Positions 58,329 to 64,000 of a DNA stretch of 64,000 nt are shown piece by piece. Under the pieces are notes generated by a model that saw nothing but the letters and a program-made list of their open reading frames with translations, was not told where the DNA came from and did not search any database. The position numbers were made by a program, and so were the translations under genes. Source of the stretch: Edwardsiella anguillarum ET080813 (GTDB lineage: Bacteria; Pseudomonadota; Gammaproteobacteria; Enterobacterales; Enterobacteriaceae); assembly GCF_000264765.2 (NCBI RefSeq), contig NZ_CP006664.1, positions 3,508,350 through 3,572,349 on the forward strand. Reading direction: 5' to 3'. Every line of letters starts with the position of its first letter. Positions within the stretch are counted from its first letter, which is position 1.

Positions 58329-59204
58329 ATGAGCGAAAAATTACAGAAAGTTCTTGCCCGCGCCGGTCATGGCTCACGCCGTGAAATCGAAGCGCTGATC
58401 AAAGAGGGGCGGGTCAGCGTGGACGGTAAGCTGGCTACGCTGGGAGATCGTGTTGAGGTGATGCCCAACATGAAAATCCGCGTTGATGGCCGGGTGGTCT
58501 CCATCCGTGAGTCCGAGCAGGAGATCTGCCGCGTACTAGCCTACTACAAGCCGGAAGGCGAGCTGTGCACCCGCCGCGATCCAGAAGGACGCCCGACGGT
58601 GTTCGATCGTCTTCCCCGTCTGCGCGGTTCGCGTTGGATCGCCGTGGGACGCCTGGATATTAACACCTCGGGTTTGCTGCTGTTTACTACGGACGGTGAG
58701 CTGGCCAACCGTCTCATGCACCCGAGCCGGGAAGTCGAGCGTGAGTACGCGGTGCGCGTTTTCGGCCAGGTTGACGAAGACAAGCTGCGCCAGCTGCGCC
58801 GCGGCGTACAGCTGGAGGATGGCCCCGCCAGCTTTAAGAGCATCAGTTTTCAGGGCGGCGAGGGTCTGAACCAGTGGTACAACGTCACTCTGACCGAGGG
58901 GCGTAACCGCGAAGTGCGTCGCCTGTGGGAAGCCGTCGGCGTACAGGTGAGCCGCCTGATCCGCGTACGCTACGGCGATCTTCCCCTGCCGAAGGGGCTG
59001 CCGCGCGGCGGTTGGCAGGAGCTGCCGCTGGAAAATATTAACTATCTGCGTGAGCTGGTGGAGCTGCAGGCGGAGACCGCCAGTAAGCTGCCGGTTGAGC
59101 GTGAGCGTCGCCGAATGAAGGCCAACCAAATCCGGCGTGCGGTTAAACGCCACGGCCAGCACAGCGGCGGCAGCCGTCGTGCGCCGGCCACGAAGCGCGG
59201 CTGA
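58329..59204 (+). CDS. rluB: 23S rRNA pseudouridine-2605 synthase
   Basis: Isomerises uridine 2605 of 23S rRNA. The 291-residue protein has an N-terminal S4 domain ([14 protein letters not shown]) and the RsuA-type catalytic block [18 protein letters not shown] with the essential Asp, plus a Lys/Arg-rich tail. The length equals E. coli RluB. yciQ, which precedes it in E. coli, is missing. Confidence 0.96.
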   Translation: MSEKLQKVLARAGHGSRREIEALIKEGRVSVDGKLATLGDRVEVMPNMKIRVDGRVVSIRESEQEICRVLAYYKPEGELCTRRDPEGRPTVFDRLPRLRGSRWIAVGRLDINTSGLLLFTTDGELANRLMHPSREVEREYAVRVFGQVDEDKLRQLRRGVQLEDGPASFKSISFQGGEGLNQWYNVTLTEGRNREVRRLWEAVGVQVSRLIRVRYGDLPLPKGLPRGGWQELPLENINYLRELVELQAETASKLPVERERRRMKANQIRRAVKRHGQHSGGSRRAPATKRG

Positions 59205-59253
59205 GTCTGTCGCGCTAGACCGTCTGACGGCGGTTAATGAGATGGTCCCCACC

Positions 59254-59290
59254 ACCCTGTGAGCGCTACGCTGACAGGGTGTTTCTTTAT
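59254..59290 (+). terminator. rluB terminator
   Basis: ACCCTGTGAGCG pairs with CGCTGACAGGGT (one mismatch) between about 59254 and 59280, followed by GTTTCTTTAT. It lies about 50 bp after the rluB stop. Confidence 0.7.
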
Positions 59291-59904
59291 GGAGAAGACC
59301 ATTATGCGAAACGCTACGCTGAGTGGCAGCGATCGCGGCAAGCCTGAGCGCTAGGTTCAATGCCAGGATAAACCGGGCAGGGAGCGGCCGCGTAAAAAGG
59401 CCCCCGCTGCCAGACGGCTGGCGTTTTAGCGGCAGCGCTATCCGTCACGGGGGATGGTGGCCTGCGCCCAGGCTATGGCGCGGCGGAGCGTCGGCTGAGG
59501 TCATGGGGCCGCGCTGGTGCCTCCGCAGAGCGCCCGCCCCTTGGTGAACCGCGATCGGCACGGCGTTGTCGACGCAGCCGCGGTCTACGAAGCGGTATCC
59601 GCTCCCGTCATGCGGCTGGCGCAGCCACGAACCGAAGCTCAGCGAGCCATGCTCACCTCTGCGGGGCAGGGCGTCGCGGGTCCGAGATAACGTTAACAGG
59701 ACCGATCAGAGGTAGGCTTTTTGCCGGCGTTTGGCATCCGTAGGCCGATCGTCGTCGCCGTGATAAAACGCCTAGAGAATGCGCTGTAAGCAGCGCCCAA
59801 TCGGGTTTGGCGGAGGCTGACGATTGAGGGCATGAACGGCATATCGGCCTGATGAAACGCTAACATAAAAATGGTGCACTGCGGCCGTGCGGCTTTTAAG
59901 GCCC

Positions 59905-60021
59905 CATCGGGCGCGGAGCTCACCGAGGTGCGGGGCTCTATGTCCATCGTGATGCTGGATAGGTTTAGGCAAGCCAACATGCATCAACAAACCGCGTTGC
60001 AAAAGGGTGAGGCTGTAGATT
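59905..60021. repeat. Dispersed repeat, copy 2 (upstream of cobS)
   Basis: Partner of 419-537. The minus strand reads L-A-C-L-N-L-S-S and S-S-A-P-D as in copy 1; the plus strand reads S-G-A-E-L-T-E-V-R and D-R-F-R-Q-A-N. Weaker similarity extends to about 59870. Differences at the left end are mainly transitions. Confidence 0.6.
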
Positions 60022-60222
60022 TCGATGCCTCGCGTCCAGTTAGTGGGTTAGTCGAACGGACGGCCTGTCTCAGGTATTTTCCTCTGCCAAGGCTGGAATC
60101 CAGCACAGAAAGTGGTATTACTATAGGGGTATCAGTACCTTATTGGATCGTATCACGGCGCGTTGCCTGGATGGAGGCCGCGGGGACGGTGCGGCACTTT
60201 TTTATGGATGGCTTAACGGACA

Positions 60223-60960
60223 ATGAAACTCTTTCTTGCGACCCTGCAGTTTATGACCCGGATCCCGGTATCGCCGCGCTGCAGCGATGATCTGACCCTG
60301 AATGATTATCCGCGCGGCATCATCTATTTTCCTTTTGTGGGCTTGGTTATCGGGGTAATCAGCGCGCTGGCCTATGGCGTACTGGCGACCACCTACGGCA
60401 GCTGGCTGGGGGCGGTCGCTGCGGTGCTGGCGACGACCCTGGTGACCGGCGCCTTTCACCTCGACGGCCTGGCGGACACCTGCGATGGGCTGTTCTCCGC
60501 CCGTCCGCGCGATCGCATGCTGGAGATCATGCGCGACAGCCGCATTGGTACCAACGGAACCCTGGCGCTGATCTTTGTGATCCTGCTGCAGGTGCTACTG
60601 ATCCAGCACCTGGCAGGCGGTAGCCTGCATATCTACGCTGTGCTGGTGGCGATGCCGGTGCTCAGCCGCACGCTGCTGGCCGTCATGATGTTCCGTCAGC
60701 GCTATGCGCGCGAGAGCGGCATGGGCAATCTGTATATTGGTAAAATCAGCGGCAGCCACTACGCGCTGACCCTGGTTATCGGTCTGCTGCTGGTGTTTGG
60801 CCTGCTGCATTGGCACGCCGTGCTGGCCGCGTTTATTACCTACCTCTTTGCCTTGATGTACCGGGCTTTTATCAACATGCGGCTGGGGGGGCAGACCGGG
60901 GATACCCTGGGCGCGGCAAACGAGCTGTTTGCGCTGGTGTTTCTGCTGTCGCTGTACTGA
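60223..60960 (+). CDS. cobS: Adenosylcobinamide-GDP ribazoletransferase (cobalamin synthase)
   Basis: Membrane enzyme joining adenosylcobinamide-GDP and alpha-ribazole(-phosphate) in the last assembly step of cobalamin. In 245 residues with several helices, the signature F-H-L-D-G-L-A-D-T-C-D-G-L-F (78-91) and R-D-S-R-I-G-T-N-G are clear. The ribosome site is weak. It forms an operon with cobC 9 bp downstream; cobU and cobT are not in the window. Confidence 0.95.
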   Translation: MKLFLATLQFMTRIPVSPRCSDDLTLNDYPRGIIYFPFVGLVIGVISALAYGVLATTYGSWLGAVAAVLATTLVTGAFHLDGLADTCDGLFSARPRDRMLEIMRDSRIGTNGTLALIFVILLQVLLIQHLAGGSLHIYAVLVAMPVLSRTLLAVMMFRQRYARESGMGNLYIGKISGSHYALTLVIGLLLVFGLLHWHAVLAAFITYLFALMYRAFINMRLGGQTGDTLGAANELFALVFLLSLY

Positions 60961-60969
60961 GGATGCCCC

Positions 60970-61569
60970 ATGGAGCTCTATCTGGTTCGTCACGGTGAGA
61001 CGCAGGCCAATCGGGATGGCGTCTACTGCGGCAGCAGCGATGTGGCGCTGACGCCGCAGGGACACCAGCAGGCGCAGGCCGTGGCGCATCAACTGCAGGG
61101 GATCGCGTTCGACGCCGCCTACGCCAGCCGCCTGCGGCGTACCCAGCAGACCCTGCGCCCCATCATCGGCGCGCAGGGGCCGTTTCACGTCCATGCGGGG
61201 CTCGATGAGATCAACTTTGGTGAATGGGAACTGTGCCATCACCGCGATCTGGCACGCCAGCAGAGCGCAGCCTATCGCGCTTGGTGCGACGACTGGCGCA
61301 GTGCTGTGCCGCCGGGCGGCGAGGGGTTCGTCGGCTTTAGCGCCCGGGTGGAGGCGGTGCTGGCAGAGCTGCTGGCGCGTCACGAGGGGCAGCGGGTGCT
61401 GGTGGTCGCGCATCAGGGGGTGCTCTCTCTGCTGTGCGCCCGCCTGCTGGGCATGGCGGCGGAGAGTATGTGGCACTTCTCATTCAGCCAGGGCAGCCAC
61501 AGTCTGATCGCGGTCCGACAGGGTTTTGCGGTGATCCGCAGCCTTAACGATCGCAGCGCGGTGAACTAG
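60970..61569 (+). CDS. cobC: Alpha-ribazole-5'-phosphate phosphatase
   Basis: Removes phosphate from alpha-ribazole phosphate or adenosylcobalamin phosphate. The 199-residue histidine phosphatase has R7-H8-G9-E10-T and the second catalytic V-V-A-H-Q-G-V. AGGA lies 7 nt before the start. Its place after cobS in a two-gene operon supports a cobalamin role over a general phosphoglycerate-mutase-like one. Confidence 0.9.
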   Translation: MELYLVRHGETQANRDGVYCGSSDVALTPQGHQQAQAVAHQLQGIAFDAAYASRLRRTQQTLRPIIGAQGPFHVHAGLDEINFGEWELCHHRDLARQQSAAYRAWCDDWRSAVPPGGEGFVGFSARVEAVLAELLARHEGQRVLVVAHQGVLSLLCARLLGMAAESMWHFSFSQGSHSLIAVRQGFAVIRSLNDRSAVN

Positions 61570-61584
61570 CGCCGCGGCGCGAGA

Positions 61585-62175
61585 TTACCAGTCGATGCCT
61601 CTCTGCGCCTTGACGCCGGCGTTGAAGGCATGTTTTTCCGGGCGGATTTCGCTGACGGTATCGGCCAGGGCGATCAGATCGCGGTGACAAGCGCGCCCGG
61701 TGATGATCACCGACTGGTGCGGCGGTCGGTCGCGCAGGGCGGCGAGCAGAGTCTCCAGCGCCAGATAGCGGTAGCTGATCATGTAGGTCAACTCATCCAG
61801 CACCACCAGATCGTACTGCGGGTCGGCGAGCATTCGCTGCGCCTGTTGCCAGACGAGCCGCGCGGCCTGGATATCTGCCTCGCGATCCTGCGTTTCCCAG
61901 GTAAAACCGCTGGCCATGACGTGAAATTCGACGCCGTGGGGCTCCAGCAGGTTACGCTCGCCGTTTTCCCAGGTGCCCTTGATAAACTGCGCGACGCCGA
62001 CCTGCTTGCCGTGGCCGACGGCCCGTGCCACGGTACCGAAGGCGGCGGTGCTTTTCCCCTTACCGTTGCCGGTAAAAATTATGATGATGCCGCGCTCCTC
62101 GCGGGCGGCGGCGATGCGTGCATCCACTTTGTCCTTCAGACGCTGCTGGCGCTGCTGATGGCGTTGCCGATCCAT
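61585..62175 (-). CDS. btuR: Cob(I)alamin adenosyltransferase
   Basis: Adds the 5'-deoxyadenosyl ligand to reduced corrinoids (CobA/BtuR/CobO type). The 196-residue protein has a P-loop T-G-N-G-K-G-K-S-T (35-43), E-V-V/D-L-V-V-L-D-E-L-T-Y and ends R-G-I-D-W. It converges with cobC 15 bp away and follows yciK, as in E. coli. With cobS and cobC on the other strand this makes a corrinoid salvage locus. Confidence 0.95.
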   Translation of the reverse strand: MDRQRHQQRQQRLKDKVDARIAAAREERGIIIIFTGNGKGKSTAAFGTVARAVGHGKQVGVAQFIKGTWENGERNLLEPHGVEFHVMASGFTWETQDREADIQAARLVWQQAQRMLADPQYDLVVLDELTYMISYRYLALETLLAALRDRPPHQSVIITGRACHRDLIALADTVSEIRPEKHAFNAGVKAQRGIDW

Positions 62176-62191
62176 GATTTTCTCCTGCAGA

Positions 62192-62211
62192 GCGCGGCGC
62201 TTGCGCCGCGC
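62192..62211 (-). other. Hairpin in the yciK-btuR spacer
   Basis: GCGCGGCGC-TT-GCGCCGCGC is a perfect 9-bp inverted repeat. It lies in the 50-bp spacer inside the presumed yciK-btuR operon, near the btuR ribosome site. Confidence 0.6.
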
Positions 62212-62225
62212 GTCATGTCGATGGG

Positions 62226-62990
62226 TTAACCGGCTGTCCCGGGGCGCCGCCCCGGCTGGGCATCCAGGCTGCGCCCATTTTCCCCCAGGCTGTCGTCTCC
62301 CATCAGATAGAGATACAGCGGCATAATCTGCGCCGGAGTGCGCAGCGTCTGCGGATCTTCGCCGGGAAATGCGCTGGCTCGCATCGCGGTACGCGTGGCG
62401 CCCGGGTTAATCGCGTTGACCCGTATCGCGCTGCCCGCCAGCTCCTGGGCCCATACCTGCATCAGTCCTTCGGTTGCGAACTTGGAGACCGCATAGGCGC
62501 CCCAGCCGGCACGCCCTGCTCGTCCGACGCTGGAGCTGGTGAAGATTATCGAGGCTCGCTCGGCTCGCCGCAGCAGCGGCAGCAGATCGCGAGTCAACAG
62601 AAATGCGGCGTTAAGGTTGACCTGCATCACGCTCTGCCACTCGCTATAGGCCTGCTGCGCCAGCGGTGTGATGCTGCCGAGCAGACCGGCGCAGTGGAGC
62701 AGACCATCCAGATGACCGAATCGCCGGGCGAGATCGTCCGCCAGCGCCTGGCTCTGCGCCGGTGACAGCGTCATCAGATCACAGCAGAGGACGTGGGGGC
62801 TCGGGGCGCCATCGGTGATGATCTGGCGGCTGACGGCGCCCAATCGCCCGGCGTCGCGACCTAGCAGGATCAGCCGTGCGCCGTGGCGGGCGTAGCTCAG
62901 GGCCGCCTCGCGGCCAATGCCGGCGCTGGCGCCGGTGACCAGAATAGTGCGGCCCTGTAACAGGGCTGCGGGGGCTTGATATTGCACCAT
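62226..62990 (-). CDS. yciK: Short-chain dehydrogenase/reductase YciK
   Basis: NAD(P)-dependent oxidoreductase, 254 residues (E. coli 252), with the cofactor motif T-G-A-S-A-G-I-G (19-26), the catalytic Y166-x-x-x-K170 and S-S-S-V-G near 152-156. The substrate is unknown. It is upstream of btuR, as in E. coli, but no link to cobalamin is proven. Confidence 0.93.
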   Translation of the reverse strand: MVQYQAPAALLQGRTILVTGASAGIGREAALSYARHGARLILLGRDAGRLGAVSRQIITDGAPSPHVLCCDLMTLSPAQSQALADDLARRFGHLDGLLHCAGLLGSITPLAQQAYSEWQSVMQVNLNAAFLLTRDLLPLLRRAERASIIFTSSSVGRAGRAGWGAYAVSKFATEGLMQVWAQELAGSAIRVNAINPGATRTAMRASAFPGEDPQTLRTPAQIMPLYLYLMGDDSLGENGRSLDAQPGRRPGTAG

Positions 62991-63235
62991 AACACTCCCA
63001 AAGCGTTCGCGTAGGGGGGAAATTCTCCGAGGGCAGATCTATAGCCCGTCGCCTGCGCCCCGGTCAACGGGAATATGACGAATGGCGTCATACTGGCGGT
63101 TTTACCGCCGGTTTACCTGACAACGCTTGAAATTTTGTGACATGGCCTTAGGCTGTCTGACGCAGGGCTATCGCCTCCGGAGATGAGGAGGCCTTGGCCG
63201 ATGGCATTAACATAACGAGCAACAAGGCGGTGAGT

Positions 63236-64000
63236 GTGGAGTGGTTATCTTTATATAGCCTGTTTTTGGCCAAGGCGGCGACGCTGGTCGTGGTCGCTGC
63301 GGCGGTTGTATTACTGGTGGTTGGACTGCGCCAGCGTCAGGGTAACGGCGGCGGAGAGCTGCTGCTGACGGACTTGGGCGAACAGTACCGAACCATGCAG
63401 CGCAGCATGCGCAGCGCTCGCCTGCAGGGGGCTGCGCTGAAGCAGTGGCGCCGTCTACAGAAGAAGGTGGCCAAGGCAGAGGAGAAACAGCGTAAGTCAG
63501 AGGCGCGCGGCGGCCTGCTGGCGGCAGAGAAGCCCTGCGTCTATGTGCTCGACTTTGCCGGCAGCATGGATGCTCGCGAGGTGGGTTCGCTGCGCGAGGA
63601 GATCAGCGCGGTGCTGGCGGTGGCCGGTCCGCAGGATAGCGTACTGCTGCGTCTGGAAAGTCCGGGAGGCGTAGTGCACGGCTACGGCCTGGCTGCCTCG
63701 CAGTTAAAGCGTCTGCGTCAGGCCGGGGTGCGCCTGACGGTGGCGGTCGATAAGGTAGCGGCCAGCGGCGGCTATATGATGGCCTGCGTCGCCGATCGTA
63801 TTGTGGCGGCGCCGTTCGCTATTATCGGCTCCATTGGGGTTGTGGCCCAAATCCCCAACTTTAATCGCTGGCTGAAGAAAAACGATGTCGACGTGGAGCT
63901 GCATACCGCCGGCGAGTTTAAGCGTACGCTGACGCTGTTTGGCGAGAATACCGATGCCGGTCGGGAAAAGTTCTGTCAGGAGCTGGATGAAACCCACCTG
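63236..64000 (+). CDS. sohB: Protease SohB (partial, runs off the right edge)
   Basis: Membrane-anchored S49 peptidase related to SppA but with a single catalytic domain. 255 codons are visible from GTG 63236 (M-E-W-L-S-L-Y-S-L-F-L-A-K), with AAGGCGG upstream. A transmembrane helix lies at about 10-33, then a charged linker, S-P-G-G-V-V-H-G-Y-G, the nucleophile in A-A-S-G-G-Y-M-M and the catalytic Lys region E-F-K-R-T-L-T. E. coli SohB has about 349 residues, so roughly the last quarter is missing here only because the window ends. Confidence 0.94.
   Translation, partial: MEWLSLYSLFLAKAATLVVVAAAVVLLVVGLRQRQGNGGGELLLTDLGEQYRTMQRSMRSARLQGAALKQWRRLQKKVAKAEEKQRKSEARGGLLAAEKPCVYVLDFAGSMDAREVGSLREEISAVLAVAGPQDSVLLRLESPGGVVHGYGLAASQLKRLRQAGVRLTVAVDKVAASGGYMMACVADRIVAAPFAIIGSIGVVAQIPNFNRWLKKNDVDVELHTAGEFKRTLTLFGENTDAGREKFCQELDETHL

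Larger units (their letters stand above)
59205..60222. other. 1-kb gap between rluB and cobS, decayed sequence
   Basis: Apart from the rluB terminator and one copy of a dispersed repeat (59905-60021), I find no supported gene. Open frames on both strands, up to 139 codons, lack ribosome sites and any family motif. Short peptides in several frames look coding-like but broken, as in a pseudogene field. The cobS promoter should lie near 60090-60200. I looked for a cobalamin riboswitch and did not find one. Confidence 0.5.

Noticed and set aside
60000..60222. Cobalamin riboswitch before cobS
   Set aside because: GGCCTGTCTCAGG near 60062 loosely recalls a B12 box, but orientation and the other conserved blocks do not fit.
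59693..60290. Hypothetical genes on both strands in the rluB-cobS gap
   Set aside because: No ribosome sites, no homology and they overlap each other; better explained as decayed DNA plus a repeat.

Overview
The window is a stretch of chromosome from an enterobacterium outside the E. coli/Salmonella group. The protein sequences, the GC-rich codon use and the gene order fit Hafniaceae, most likely Edwardsiella; this species call is inference from remembered homologues, not a search result. Almost every gene is a housekeeping gene in blocks that keep E. coli K-12 order, with a few insertions, losses and regulatory surprises.

Left part (1-18 kb). A truncated IS110-type transposase sits at the edge, beside a Fur-controlled TonB-dependent heme/hemoglobin receptor whose C-terminus is lost inside a short repeat. 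Then come yeaD, gapA, msrB and yeaC; pncA, ansA and sppA; ydjA; and a tight selD-mnmH-topB-ynjH operon (selenophosphate made and used for tRNA selenouridine). xthA-nudG and a LOG-family gene follow. Two tRNA-Tyr genes with a classic stringent tyrT promoter are followed by RtT-type tandem repeats that restart from the tRNA 3' end.

Middle (18-37 kb). purU, ychJ, rssB, galU, hns, tdk, adhE, ychE and oppABCDF follow E. coli order (rssA is missing), then yciU, clsA, the small gene yciY and a Dps-family ferritin. The next intergenic gap holds a strong candidate for a stand-alone small RNA: promoter, three stem-loops and a terminator, with no gene downstream on that strand.

Right part (37-64 kb). 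yciI, Fur-controlled tonB, yciA and yciB are followed by an insertion: a SulP anion transporter convergent with an AT-rich DUF1919 gene. Then yciC, FNR-box-preceded ompW, a BON lipoprotein and the complete trp operon (trpE, G, D, C, B, A, with trpG and trpD separate), which has an intact operator, a leader peptide with a single Trp codon and an attenuator. trpH-yciO, a small gene, a second small-RNA candidate, an amino-acid ABC binding protein/permease pair, a holE-AraC regulator-YbiR permease run and rluB follow. A 1-kb gap carries a second diverged copy of the repeat seen at the left edge. cobS-cobC, btuR-yciK and the start of sohB close the window.

I see no prophage, CRISPR array, toxin-antitoxin pair or obvious defence system. 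The most original signals are RNA-level: the 37.3-37.4 kb sRNA candidate, the RtT array and the unusual trp leader, plus the dispersed repeat shared by 0.4 and 59.9 kb.
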